A stretch of DNA of 64,000 nt. Source: Pseudomonadales bacterium. GTDB lineage: Bacteria; Pseudomonadota; Gammaproteobacteria; Pseudomonadales; UBA5862. Made by a program: the position numbers and the translations under genes. Positions 35,416-44,239 of this stretch are shown here, in pieces. Position 1 is the first letter of the stretch; each line of letters begins with the position of its first letter. The stretch lies in contig JACKOQ010000001.1 in assembly GCA_024234215.1 (NCBI GenBank), positions 682,001 to 746,000 of the forward strand, read 5' to 3'. The notes under the pieces are model-generated. The model did no database searches. It saw only the letters and a program-made list of their open reading frames with translations, and was not told the origin of the DNA.

Positions 35416-36290
35416 GTCGGATCAGCCTTTTTGATGCCGCTCAGCAGGACCCACTCCTGCGCGAAGGTCGGCGCAGCGAGATCGAACCAGGGTCGATAGG
35501 CCGCAGCCACGGCCTCGACCTGTTCGGCCAGCAGACCACTGAGTACCAGTGTGCCACCCGGTGCCAGCCGCTGGCTCAGGTGCGGGGCCAGGGTGATCAG
35601 CGGTCCAGCCAGGATGTTGGCCAGCAGCAGATCGGCCACCACGGCAGGTTCGTCTTCGGTGGTGAAGGTGGTGAGCCGTTCAGTGGAGATCTGGTTGCGT
35701 TCGGCATTCTCGCGGGTGGCCAGCAGCGCCTGCGGATCGATGTCGATGGCCACTGCCTGCTCGGCGCCCAGCAGCAGCGCGGCGATGGCGAGGATGCCGG
35801 AGCCGCAGCCGTAGTCGATGACCCGCAGGCCGGCGAGCGGGTGGCTGTCGAGCCAGCCGAGACAGAGCTGGGTGGTTGGATGGTTGCCGGTGCCAAAGGC
35901 CAGGCCAGGATCGAGCTGCAGCACCACCGCGCCGGGTTCGTCCACCTGATGCCAGCTTGGGCAGATCCAGAGCCGCTCACCGCAGCGAATCGGCTGAAAG
36001 CGCGCCATCCAGCTGCGCTCCCAGGGTTCATCGGCCAGCGTACTGATCTGGTAGGCGGGCAGTGGTTCGGGCAGTTGCGCCAGCGCGGCCAGCAGCGCGA
36101 TCTCATCGGCAAACAGACCGGTCAGCCGAATCTGGCTCCAGCGCGGCATGTTGCCGGGTGCCAGCTCGAACAGCGGCTCGTCACCGGCATCATCCAGCGT
36201 CACCGCCGAGGCGCCCAGTTCGAGCAGCAGCGCTTCGAGCGCCTCGCACTGCGGTGAGTCGGCCTCCAGTGTCAACTGCCACCAGGGCAT
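35412..36290 (-). CDS. prmA: Ribosomal protein L11 methyltransferase PrmA
   Basis: The 292-residue SAM-dependent enzyme trimethylates several amino groups of ribosomal protein L11. The N-terminal substrate-binding domain precedes the SAM motif VIDYGCGSGILAIAA near residue 160; AIDIDPQAL (motif II) and LLLANILAGPL (motif IV) follow. It overlaps the DUF3426 gene by four bases and follows accC by 13 bases. Length agrees with the family. Confidence 0.96.
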   Translation of the reverse strand: MPWWQLTLEADSPQCEALEALLLELGASAVTLDDAGDEPLFELAPGNMPRWSQIRLTGLFADEIALLAALAQLPEPLPAYQISTLADEPWERSWMARFQPIRCGERLWICPSWHQVDEPGAVVLQLDPGLAFGTGNHPTTQLCLGWLDSHPLAGLRVIDYGCGSGILAIAALLLGAEQAVAIDIDPQALLATRENAERNQISTERLTTFTTEDEPAVVADLLLANILAGPLITLAPHLSQRLAPGGTLVLSGLLAEQVEAVAAAYRPWFDLAAPTFAQEWVLLSGIKKADPT

Positions 36291-36303
36291 GGCGTGCTCC
36301 GTG

Positions 36304-37644
36304 TCAGGATTCGATCAGCCGTTCGAGAAAGTGGATGCTCAACTCGCCACGCTGGAAGTTGCCATTGCCGAGAATCTGCTGGTGCAGCGGCAGGTTGGTG
36401 CGGATGCCGTTGATCACGGTCTCGTCGAGGGCATTGCGCATGCGGGCGATGGCGCTGTCGCGGTTCTCGCCCAGGCAGATCAGTTTGCCGATCAGCGAGT
36501 CATAGTCGGCGGGGACGCGGTAGCCGGTGTAGAGGTGGGAGTCGACACGGATGCCATTGCCGCCCGGCGCATGAAACAGCTTGACCTCGCCGGGGCAGGG
36601 GATGAAGGTTCTGGGATCCTCGGCATTGACCCGGCACTCGATGGCGTGGCCGCGCAGCACGATGTCGCGCTGGGTCAGCGTCAGCGGCTGACCGGCGGCG
36701 ATCTTGATCTGCTCCTTGACGATGTCGACGCCGGTGACCATCTCGGTGACCGGATGTTCGACCTGCACGCGGGTGTTCATCTCGATGAAGTAGAACTCAT
36801 CGTCCTGATAGAGAAACTCGAAGGTGCCGGCACCGCGGTAGCCGATCTCACGGCAGGCCTGCACGCAGCGCTCGGCGATGCGGTCGCGCAGAGCGGGATC
36901 GATGCCGGGCGCGGGGGCCTCTTCGAGCACCTTCTGATGACGTCGCTGCAACGAGCAGTCGCGGTCGCCCAGGTGGATCACATTGCCGTGGGTGTCGGCC
37001 AGCACCTGAATCTCGACATGGCGCGGCCGTTCGAGGAATTTCTCGAGATAGACCCGGTCGTCGCCGAACGCGGCACCGGCCTCGCTGCGGGTCAGTTGAA
37101 CGGCATTGAGCAGCGCGGCCTCGCTTCTGACCACCCGCATGCCGCGGCCACCGCCACCGGCGGCGGCCTTGATGATGACCGGATAGCCGATCTGATGCGC
37201 CAGCGCCAGGGTGCGGTCGCTGTCGTCATCGAGGGTGCCGTCGGAGCCGGGGACCGTGGGAATGCCGGCTGCTTTCATGGTGCGGATGGCCGAGACCTTG
37301 TCGCCCATGGTGCGGATCACGCTGGCGGTTGGGCCGATGAAGACGAAGCCGCACTGCTCGACCTGTTCGGCGAAGTCGGCGTTTTCAGAGAGAAAACCGT
37401 AACCGGGATGCACCGCCTCGGCGTCGGTCACCTCCATGGCGCTGAGGATGGCCGGCGCGTGGAGGTAGCTCTCGCGCGGCCGGCTGGGGCCGATGCAGAC
37501 GGTCTCGTCGGCCAGACGCACATGCATCAGATCGCGGTCGGCCTTGGAGTGCAGCGCCACGGTCTTGATGCCAAGCTCCTTGCAGGCACGCAGGATGCGC
37601 AGGGCGATCTCGCCGCGGTTGGCGATGGCAATTTTGTTGAACAT
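36304..37644 (-). CDS. accC: Biotin carboxylase subunit of acetyl-CoA carboxylase
   Basis: The 446-residue ATP-grasp enzyme carboxylates the biotin on AccB with bicarbonate and ATP, the first step of fatty-acid synthesis. It begins MFNKIAIANRGEIALRILRAC. The glycine-rich AAAGGGGRGMRVV loop, EMNTRVQVEHPVTEMVTG and the active-site RDCSLQRRHQK follow. It lies 33 bases after accB in the standard accBC pair. Length equals that of E. coli AccC within a few residues. Confidence 0.98.
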   Translation of the reverse strand: MFNKIAIANRGEIALRILRACKELGIKTVALHSKADRDLMHVRLADETVCIGPSRPRESYLHAPAILSAMEVTDAEAVHPGYGFLSENADFAEQVEQCGFVFIGPTASVIRTMGDKVSAIRTMKAAGIPTVPGSDGTLDDDSDRTLALAHQIGYPVIIKAAAGGGGRGMRVVRSEAALLNAVQLTRSEAGAAFGDDRVYLEKFLERPRHVEIQVLADTHGNVIHLGDRDCSLQRRHQKVLEEAPAPGIDPALRDRIAERCVQACREIGYRGAGTFEFLYQDDEFYFIEMNTRVQVEHPVTEMVTGVDIVKEQIKIAAGQPLTLTQRDIVLRGHAIECRVNAEDPRTFIPCPGEVKLFHAPGGNGIRVDSHLYTGYRVPADYDSLIGKLICLGENRDSAIARMRNALDETVINGIRTNLPLHQQILGNGNFQRGELSIHFLERLIES

Positions 37645-37677
37645 GGATGGAGCGGTTCCGGAGTCTGAGAGATCGGC

Positions 37678-38145
37678 CTAGACGACTGTGATCAGTGGCT
37701 GGTCGAATTCGACCGGGGCGCCATCTTCGACCAAGATGGCCTCGACGATGCCGGCCTTGTCGGCTTCGATCTGGTTCATCATCTTCATCGCCTCGACGAT
37801 GCAGACCACATCGCCGACATTGATCCGCTGACCCACCTCGACGAACGCCTTGCTGCCCGGTGCCGGTGAGCGATAGAAGGTGCCCACCATCGGCGAGGTG
37901 ATGGCCTGCTGCACACTGCTGGCTGGCGGCGGCGTGATTGCCGCCGGGGCGGGCGCGGCTGCCGGCACCGCTGCGGGCGGGGCCAGCGGCGCGGCGGCCT
38001 GCCAGATCGGCGGCTGCTGGGCGAAAGCCTGTTGTGGCAGGCGGCGGCTGATGCGCACCGACTCCTCGCCCTCCTTGATCTCGAGCTCTTCGATGCCGGA
38101 CTCTTCGACCAGTTCGATCAGTTTTTTGACTTTGCGGATGTCCAT
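37678..38145 (-). CDS. accB: Biotin carboxyl carrier protein of acetyl-CoA carboxylase
   Basis: The 155-residue carrier has a conserved N-terminus (MDIRKVKKLIELVEES), a Pro/Ala-rich linker at about residues 45-75 and a C-terminal biotinyl domain with EAMKMMNQ. The biotinylated residue is Lys121, matching Lys122 of E. coli. It follows aroQ by 28 bases and precedes accC. Confidence 0.98.
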   Translation of the reverse strand: MDIRKVKKLIELVEESGIEELEIKEGEESVRISRRLPQQAFAQQPPIWQAAAPLAPPAAVPAAAPAPAAITPPPASSVQQAITSPMVGTFYRSPAPGSKAFVEVGQRINVGDVVCIVEAMKMMNQIEADKAGIVEAILVEDGAPVEFDQPLITVV

Positions 38146-38173
38146 GGTGATGGTTGTGTACTCCCGGGATGGG

Positions 38174-38629
38174 TCAGGGTGATGGTTTTGGCGTGGCCAG
38201 CCGCTCGATCGCGGCCAGCAGTGCCAGACGGTAGCTGTCGGCGCCGAAGCCGCTGATCACGCCGACGGCGATGTCAGAGAAGTAGGAGTGATGACGAAAT
38301 GGCTCGCGTGCATGGACATTCGACAGGTGCAGCTCGATGAACGGAATGGCGACCGCCAGCAGCGCATCGCGCAGCGCCACGCTGCTGTGGGTGAAGGCCG
38401 CCGGATTGAACAGGATGAAGTCGGTGCCATCCTCGAGCGCGCCGTGGATGCGGTCGATCAGCGCGTGCTCGGCATTGGATTGAAAGCAGCAGAGCGTGTG
38501 GCCGCGGGCTTCGGCCTCGCGCACCAGTGCATCGGTGATCGCGTCGAGTGACTGGCGGCCATAGTGGCCGGGTTCGCGGCGGCCCAGCATGTTGAGGTTG
38601 GGGCCATTGAGCAGCAGCAGTTTCGCCAT
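38174..38629 (-). CDS. aroQ: 3-dehydroquinate dehydratase, type II
   Basis: The 151-residue enzyme converts 3-dehydroquinate to 3-dehydroshikimate in the shikimate pathway. It starts MAKLLLLNGPNLNMLGRREP, whose loop Arg and Tyr (PGHYG) are catalytic. FNPAAFTHSSVALRDAL and IELHLSNVHAREPFRHHS carry the remaining active-site residues. It is the first gene of aroQ-accB-accC. Confidence 0.97.
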   Translation of the reverse strand: MAKLLLLNGPNLNMLGRREPGHYGRQSLDAITDALVREAEARGHTLCCFQSNAEHALIDRIHGALEDGTDFILFNPAAFTHSSVALRDALLAVAIPFIELHLSNVHAREPFRHHSYFSDIAVGVISGFGADSYRLALLAAIERLATPKPSP

Positions 38630-38662
38630 GCGGATCGGTTTTGGAATTCTGGGGTCAAGTCA

Positions 38663-38690
38663 CTGTTATTTTGCCGAAGTTTGCCGTCAA
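38663..38690 (-). promoter_or_regulatory. Candidate promoter of aroQ-accBC
   Basis: On the reverse strand TTGACG (38685-38690) is followed after 16 bases by TAACAG (38663-38668). The -35 is good and the -10 weak. It is 34 bases before the aroQ start and is overlapped by a palindrome at 38681-38700. Confidence 0.45.
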
Positions 38691-38700
38691 TTGACAGCAA
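38681..38700. promoter_or_regulatory. 20-bp near-perfect palindrome over the aroQ-acc -35 box
   Basis: The half-sites TTGCCGTCAA and TTGACAGCAA are inverted repeats with a single mismatch and no spacer. The position over the -35 element suggests a repressor operator. I do not recognise the regulator. Confidence 0.5.
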
Positions 38701-38764
38701 ATTTCCAATTCCGGGCCGCTGCACTCTAGGGCCGATCCGCCCGAAAGGCAAGGCAGGATCGCAC

Positions 38765-40594
38765 TCAGCGCGACAGCAGCCGGGCGAGGTGGCTGGCCAG
38801 TTGTGTGGCATCGATCTCGCCGACGATGCGTGAATCGGGCAGCTCCTGCCCCTTTGCATCGAGGAACAGCAGGGTCGGCGGACCAACGATGCGGTAGCGG
38901 TCGAGCAGGGCGCGTTGCGGGGCCTGATAGTCGGTGATGTCGGCGCGCAGTCGATGCAGCGGTGCCAACTGCGTGGTGACTGTCGGAAAGACCTCGCGCT
39001 CCAGCACCTTGCAGGCGATGCACCAGTCGGCATAGACATCGACCAGCGTGATGCGTCCGGCCGCCAGCGTCAGTTGCCGGTCGAGCCCCGGCAGATCGGT
39101 GATGTCGGTGAAGCTGGGATGCTCCACGGCGGCCGCCTGCCCCTGACGGATGCCCAGGCCATGCAGCGGCCGCAATGGGTCGGAACCGCCGGCGGCGGCG
39201 CCGAGCACCAGCGCCACGGCCCAGGCCAGCAGCAGCAGCCCGAGGGTCTGGCCCAGTTTGTGCCAGCCCGAGCCGTGGGCGGTGAACTCCAGCGCGCCGA
39301 GCAGCAGTGCGCCACCCAGCAGCAGCGCGGCCCACAGCAGCAGGGTGACCGGGCCGGGCAGCAGCCGCTCCAGCAGCCAGACCGCCACCCCGAGCAGCAG
39401 CAGGCCAAAGAACGACTTGACCCGCTCCATCCACGCGCCGGCCTTGGGCAGCAGATGGTTCCCCAGCGTGGCGAGCAGCAGCAGCGGAACGCCCATCCCC
39501 AGCCCGAGCGCGAAGAGCGCCGCACCACCCAGCCAGGCATCCTGGGTGGTGCTGATGTAGACCAGCGCACCGGCCAGCGGCGCCGAGACGCAGGGCGAAA
39601 TCACCAGGGTCGAGAGGGCGCCCATCGCCATCGCGCCCAGCAGATGGCCATGGCTCATCTGCCGGTTGAGCTGGTCGAACCGGTTGCGCAGCGCTGCCGG
39701 CAGTTGCAGTTCATAGAGGCCGAACATCGACAGCGACAGCAGCACGAACAGCAGCGCAAAGCCGACCAGCAGCGGTGGCCACTGCAAATAGGCCTGCAGA
39801 TTGAGCCTGGCGCCAAAGAGCCCGGTGAGGGCGCCGGCCACTGCCAGCGTCAGCGCCATGCTGACCACATAGAGCAGCGTCAGCAGCAGCGCCTGCATCC
39901 GGGTGGGGTGTTGCTCCCGGCCGACGACGATCGATGACAGAATCGGAATCATCGGCAGCACGCAGGGGGTGAAGCTGAGCCCGATGCCGGCCAGAAAGAA
40001 CAGCCCCAGCACCACACTGAAGCGGGCACTGGCCAGCTTCTGGGCCAGCAGCGCGCTCGAATTGGCCGCTTCGGTGGTGGCGCTGCCGGCAGCAGCGGGG
40101 GGCGTGGCCGAACCGAGTTGCAGCCGCTCCGGGGGATAACAGAGCCCGGCTTCGGCGCAGCCCTGGAACTCCACTTCGAGCAGCACCTCGGCGTCGCTGG
40201 TCACAGAGGTGGGCAGCGTCAGAGTGAAGTCGTGGTCGAACACCGCCACCTTGCCGAACAGCTCATCCTCTTTCTCTACAGCGTCCGGAAAGCGCGGCGT
40301 GCCGAGGGTGACGCCCGCCGGGGCGATCAGCCGGAACTTGAAGCGGTCGCGGTAGAGGTAGTAGCCAGCGGCCACCTGCCAATCGATCTGCAATTCGCCT
40401 GCGCTCTGCCGCAACCGGGGCCGAAAGGCCTCGTTGACCGGCAGGAAGTGTGGCGTGCCGCTGTCACTTTGCAGCAGCGATTGCAGTTTCGTCGCCGAGG
40501 GCGAGGTCAGCGGCGGTGTCGGCTCGGCCTGAATGCCGCGCACCGCACCCAGCACAATGCCGAGTGTGAACAGCAGCAGGGTGAGCAGGCGCAT
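38765..40594 (-). CDS. dsbD: Thiol:disulfide interchange protein DsbD
   Basis: The 609-residue inner-membrane protein carries electrons from cytoplasmic thioredoxin to periplasmic DsbC/DsbG. After a signal peptide (MRLLTLLLFTLGIVLG), the alpha domain has the Cys pair in FQGCAEAGLCYPPERL. The eight-helix membrane domain has its redox Cys in FTPCVLPM and ISPCVSAP. The C-terminal thioredoxin domain has YADWCIACKVLE. The frame extends to 40786, but the start at 40594 gives a correct signal peptide. The aroQ promoter region lies downstream. Confidence 0.96.
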   Translation of the reverse strand: MRLLTLLLFTLGIVLGAVRGIQAEPTPPLTSPSATKLQSLLQSDSGTPHFLPVNEAFRPRLRQSAGELQIDWQVAAGYYLYRDRFKFRLIAPAGVTLGTPRFPDAVEKEDELFGKVAVFDHDFTLTLPTSVTSDAEVLLEVEFQGCAEAGLCYPPERLQLGSATPPAAAGSATTEAANSSALLAQKLASARFSVVLGLFFLAGIGLSFTPCVLPMIPILSSIVVGREQHPTRMQALLLTLLYVVSMALTLAVAGALTGLFGARLNLQAYLQWPPLLVGFALLFVLLSLSMFGLYELQLPAALRNRFDQLNRQMSHGHLLGAMAMGALSTLVISPCVSAPLAGALVYISTTQDAWLGGAALFALGLGMGVPLLLLATLGNHLLPKAGAWMERVKSFFGLLLLGVAVWLLERLLPGPVTLLLWAALLLGGALLLGALEFTAHGSGWHKLGQTLGLLLLAWAVALVLGAAAGGSDPLRPLHGLGIRQGQAAAVEHPSFTDITDLPGLDRQLTLAAGRITLVDVYADWCIACKVLEREVFPTVTTQLAPLHRLRADITDYQAPQRALLDRYRIVGPPTLLFLDAKGQELPDSRIVGEIDATQLASHLARLLSR

Positions 40595-40674
40595 GAATGG
40601 CAAGGGATTTTTTCCGTGAGGCGAAGACAGGCCGGGTTCGGCTGACGCCGGCGATTGTAGCAAAAGAGCGCGCC

Positions 40675-40703
40675 TTGACTGCACTTTGGGTGGGTGATTC
40701 AAT
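40675..40703 (+). promoter_or_regulatory. Sigma-70 promoter of the small zinc-ribbon-like gene
   Basis: TTGACT at 40675-40680 and TTCAAT at 40698-40703 have a 17-base spacer, 25 bases before the ATG, in the divergent gap with dsbD. Confidence 0.6.
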
Positions 40704-40727
40704 CGGGGTCGATCAGCGGTGGCAGCG

Positions 40728-40922
40728 ATGGCAGAGATCATCTCCTTCAGCAAACAGAAAAAAGCACGGCGTGCCGCGCTGGCCAAGGGCAGAACGCTCT
40801 GCGCGAACGGCTTTCATCGCTGGAAGATCAGCAAGGATCAGCAGTTCGACGTCACCGCCGGCAAGCTGATCACGGTGTGGCACTGTGAACGCTGCGACGC
40901 GGTGAAAAACAGCGCCCTGTGA
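40728..40922 (+). CDS. Small zinc-ribbon-like conserved protein
   Basis: The 64-residue basic protein has a lysine-rich N-terminus (FSKQKKARR) followed by LCANGFHRWK and HCERCDAVKNSAL, giving one Cys, one His and a CxxC pair, likely zinc ligands. I recognise no named family. The promoter described just upstream and the in-frame ATG at 40728 (an alternative GTG is at 40719) support expression. It ends 71 bases before the FAD-dependent oxidase. Confidence 0.7.
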   Translation: MAEIISFSKQKKARRAALAKGRTLCANGFHRWKISKDQQFDVTAGKLITVWHCERCDAVKNSAL

Positions 40923-40993
40923 CCCGCCGCGCCGACCGCTCCGGTGCAGTGCAACCATCACAACGACCCGGCCGTGGCCGCATGGAGCAGCGC

Positions 40994-42397
40994 ATGAGTT
41001 CAGAGCCTCGGGACTCCACCCCCTTCATTCAGGCATTGCGCGACATCGTCGGGCCATCCGGCCTGCTCACCGGCGAGGATTCGGTGCGCATCAAGGGTGG
41101 GCTGGTGCGGCCGGGCAAGGCGCCGCCGCCACACATTCTGCTGCGCCCGGCCAGCACGGAGGAGGTCTCGGCTGTGCTGCGACTGTGCAATGACGCCGGC
41201 TATCAGGTGGTGCCACAGGGCGGCATGACCGGCCTGGTGGAGGGGGCGGAGATCGCCGCCGGGCAGGTGGCGCTGTCGCTGGAGCGCATGAGCGCGATCG
41301 AGGAGATCGACACCCTGAGTGGCACGCTGCTGGCGCAGGCCGGCGTGCCGCTGCAGGCGGCGCAGGAGGCGGCCGAAGCGGCTGGCTGGATGTTGCCGCT
41401 CGACCTCGGCGGGCGCGGCAGCGCCACTCTCGGCGGCAATGTCGGCACCAACGCTGGCGGCAACCGGGTGATCCGCTACGGCATGACCCGGGCGATGGTG
41501 ATGGGGCTCGAAGTGGTGCTGGCCGATGGCACCATCCTCACTTCGCTGAAGAAAATCCTCAAGGACAACAGCGGCTACGACCTCAAGCAGCTCTTCATCG
41601 GCGCCGAAGGCACGCTGGGCGTGGTGACCCGCATCCTGTTGCGACTCACCCCGAAGCCGGCCAGCCAGGAGACCGCCCTGGTCGCACTGAACGACTTCGC
41701 CTCGGTCACCGCGCTGCTGAACCATGCCAAACGGCAGCTCGATGGCACGCTGAGCGCCTTCGAGGTGATGTGGAACGGCTTCTACAGCGCCGTCACCACG
41801 CCGCCGGCACCGCACCAGCCGCCGCTGCCGGGCCATTTTCCGTTCTATGTGCTGATCGAGGCGCTCGGCAGCGATCCGCAGCAGGACCATCCGCGCTTCG
41901 AGCGGGCGATGAGCGCGGCACTGGAGTCGGGGCTGATCAGCGATGCGGTGGTGGCAAAGTCGGAGGCCGAACGGCACCGACTCTGGGCGCTGCGTGACGA
42001 CGTCGCCCAGCTTGGCCGCTACTACCCGCTCACCGGCTTTGACATCAGCCTGCCGCTGGAGGCGATGGAGGCCTACCTGAGCGCAGTCGAACAGCGGCTG
42101 AAGGCCGACTGGGAACAGACGCGGCTGATCATCTTTGGCCACCTCGGCGATGGCAATCTGCATCTGGCCGTCAGCCTGCGCGCCGACAGCAGCGAAGAGC
42201 GGCAGCGGGTCGAAGAGATCGTCTACAGCGAACTGGCGAGCCGCAATGGCTCCATCTCGGCCGAACATGGCATTGGCCTGCAAAAGAAAGCCTACCTGCA
42301 CCACTGCCGCAGCGCCGATGAAGTGGCGCTGATGCGACGCATCAAGCAGGCGCTCGACCCCAGGGGCACCCTCAACCCCGGCAAGATTTTTGACTGA
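40994..42397 (+). CDS. FAD-linked 2-hydroxyacid dehydrogenase (GlcD / D-lactate or D-2-hydroxyglutarate type)
   Basis: The 467-residue flavoprotein has an N-terminal FAD_binding_4 (PCMH) domain with VVPQGGMTGLVEGA, GGNVGTNAGGNRVIRYG and LFIGAEGTLGVVTRI. The C-terminal FAD-oxidase domain has the metal/substrate motif FGHLGDGNLH and SAEHGIGLQKK. These oxidise D-2-hydroxyacids to 2-oxoacids. The ATG at 40994 is chosen because GGAG lies 6 bases upstream; the frame is open to 40919. The next gene, 39 bases downstream, is a ThDP enzyme that could use a 2-oxoacid product. The exact substrate is unknown. Confidence 0.9.
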   Translation: MSSEPRDSTPFIQALRDIVGPSGLLTGEDSVRIKGGLVRPGKAPPPHILLRPASTEEVSAVLRLCNDAGYQVVPQGGMTGLVEGAEIAAGQVALSLERMSAIEEIDTLSGTLLAQAGVPLQAAQEAAEAAGWMLPLDLGGRGSATLGGNVGTNAGGNRVIRYGMTRAMVMGLEVVLADGTILTSLKKILKDNSGYDLKQLFIGAEGTLGVVTRILLRLTPKPASQETALVALNDFASVTALLNHAKRQLDGTLSAFEVMWNGFYSAVTTPPAPHQPPLPGHFPFYVLIEALGSDPQQDHPRFERAMSAALESGLISDAVVAKSEAERHRLWALRDDVAQLGRYYPLTGFDISLPLEAMEAYLSAVEQRLKADWEQTRLIIFGHLGDGNLHLAVSLRADSSEERQRVEEIVYSELASRNGSISAEHGIGLQKKAYLHHCRSADEVALMRRIKQALDPRGTLNPGKIFD

Positions 42398-42436
42398 AAA
42401 CAAGAAGTCGCGCAGCGCGACAAGGAGCACCGCACG

Positions 42437-43984
42437 ATGAACGGCGCAGAGAGCCTGATCAAGACCCTGCTCAACAATGGCGTGGAGGTCTGTTTCACCA
42501 ACCCCGGTACCTCAGAGATGCACTTCGTCGCCGCGCTCGACAGCATGCCCGGCATGCGTGCCGTGCTCGGACTGTTCGAAGGGGTCGCCACCGGCGCCGC
42601 CGATGGCTATGCGCGCATGGCCGGCAAACCGGCCTGCACCCTGCTCCACCTGGGAGCGGGGCTCGGCAACGGCATCGCCAACCTGCACAACGCCCGGCGC
42701 GCCTACACGCCGGTGGTCAACATCGTCGGTGACCACGCCACCTACCACAAGCAGTACGATGCACCCTTGCAGTCCGACATCGAGAGCATTGCCCGTGGCG
42801 TGTCGGGCTGGGTGCGCACCACCGCCGATCCGCGCTCGGTGGCCGCCGATGCAGCCGAGGCGGTGGCGGCGGCGATGGGGCCGCCCGGGCAGGTGGCCAC
42901 GCTGATCCTGCCGGCCGACAACTCCTGGAGCGAAGCCGCCGAAGAGGCCTGGCCGGCCAACCCGCCGGTCACGGCGCGCACGGTGCCTGCCGAACGCATC
43001 GGGCGCATCGCCGCCATCCTGCAAAAAAAGGAGCCCGCGCTCTTTCTGCTCAATGGCACCGTATTGCTGGCGCCGGGCCTGGAACTGGCCGGACGCATCG
43101 CCGGCAAAAGCGGCGCAAAACTCTACAGCGAGACCTTTGCCGCCCGCGTCCAGCGTGGTGCTGGCGCCATCCCGATCGAGCGTTTTCCCTACTTCGGCGA
43201 CCAGGCACGCGAAGTGATGGCCAGCGTGCGGCACCTGATTCTGGTCGGCGCCAAGGCGCCGGTCGCCTTCTTCGCCTATCCCGGTCAGCCCAGCAACTTC
43301 ACCCCCGATGGCTGCCAGATCCACACGCTGGCCCGTCTCGATGAAGATGGCACCGGTGCACTGCGGATGCTGGCCGACGCACTCGGCGCCGGCGCCGAGC
43401 ATGGTCGGCCGGCCGAACCGTTCCGTCCGCCGCTGCCAACTGGCGCGCTCGACAGCGCCAGCGTCGCCGCCACACTCGGTGCGCTGCTGCCCGAACGGGC
43501 CATCGTCTGCGATGAGGCCGTCACCGCCGGCTTCGCCATTCCGGCGGCGACCCAGGGCGCACCGCTGCACGACTGGCTGTCGCTGACCGGTGGCGCCATC
43601 GGTCAGGGCCTGCCGCTGGCGATCGGCGCCGCCATCGCCTGTCCCGACCGCAAGGTGGTCTCGCTCGAAGGCGACGGCAGCGCCATGTACACCATCCAGG
43701 CGCTCTGGACCCAGGCGCGCGAGAACCTCGACATCACCACCGTGATCTTCAACAACGCCTCCTACGCCATCCTGCAGTTCGAACTGATGCGGGTCGGCGT
43801 GATGCAGGCCGGCCCCAACGCCAACAAGGTGCTCAACCTCGGCAACCCCCGGCTCAACTTTGCCGAAATGGCCCGCGCCATGGGCGTGCCGGCCGCACGG
43901 GTCACCTCGGCCGCCGAATTCAACGACAAGTTTGCCGAAGCCATGGCCCAGCGCGGCCCGCGGCTGATCGAGGTGATGTTGTAG
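42437..43984 (+). CDS. Acetolactate synthase/benzoylformate decarboxylase-like ThDP enzyme
   Basis: The 515-residue protein has the three-domain ThDP fold. The catalytic Glu48 (FEGVATGAADGYARM) activates the cofactor, and the metal/ThDP motif is GDGSAMYTIQALWT followed by IFNNASYAI. It lacks an adjacent small regulatory subunit and is shorter than biosynthetic IlvB, so it resembles the IlvB-like group near benzoylformate or other 2-oxoacid decarboxylases. It follows the hydroxyacid dehydrogenase closely on the same strand; the pair may act in sequence. The next 700 bases have lower GC. Confidence 0.88.
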   Translation: MNGAESLIKTLLNNGVEVCFTNPGTSEMHFVAALDSMPGMRAVLGLFEGVATGAADGYARMAGKPACTLLHLGAGLGNGIANLHNARRAYTPVVNIVGDHATYHKQYDAPLQSDIESIARGVSGWVRTTADPRSVAADAAEAVAAAMGPPGQVATLILPADNSWSEAAEEAWPANPPVTARTVPAERIGRIAAILQKKEPALFLLNGTVLLAPGLELAGRIAGKSGAKLYSETFAARVQRGAGAIPIERFPYFGDQAREVMASVRHLILVGAKAPVAFFAYPGQPSNFTPDGCQIHTLARLDEDGTGALRMLADALGAGAEHGRPAEPFRPPLPTGALDSASVAATLGALLPERAIVCDEAVTAGFAIPAATQGAPLHDWLSLTGGAIGQGLPLAIGAAIACPDRKVVSLEGDGSAMYTIQALWTQARENLDITTVIFNNASYAILQFELMRVGVMQAGPNANKVLNLGNPRLNFAEMARAMGVPAARVTSAAEFNDKFAEAMAQRGPRLIEVML

Positions 43985-44041
43985 GGGGAGTGAGCAGCAA
44001 GCGTCTCTGCGTTCTCTCTTCGGATTCTTGGGGCTCTGAAA

Positions 44042-44239
44042 GTGTCCGAGTTCAACATTGCACTGTTGGGTCTTCTGGGTGCCGTTGTGGGTGCGGTTCC
44101 CGTTTTGGTCGGGGTGGTCGGTGCGTGGTTCAAAGATCGTGATCGCATTGCCACAGAGAAACGCACCCTGGAACTCGCCAAGCTTGAGGTCGAATTCGTG
44201 TCGGCTTGGATAGACACGGCGGCAAAATTTTGGAGATGA
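44042..44239 (+). CDS. Small predicted membrane protein, possibly truncated
   Basis: The frame codes 65 residues with a GTG start, a hydrophobic N-terminal helix (LLGLLGAVVGAVPVLVGVVG) and a charged coil (ATEKRTLELAKLEVEF). It may be the N-terminal part of a longer protein that ends early. No Shine-Dalgarno sequence is convincing. Function unknown. Confidence 0.35.
   Translation: MSEFNIALLGLLGAVVGAVPVLVGVVGAWFKDRDRIATEKRTLELAKLEVEFVSAWIDTAAKFWR

Noticed and set aside
36148..37668. 506-residue forward frame opposite accC
   Set aside because: Antisense shadow; accC is unambiguous on the other strand.
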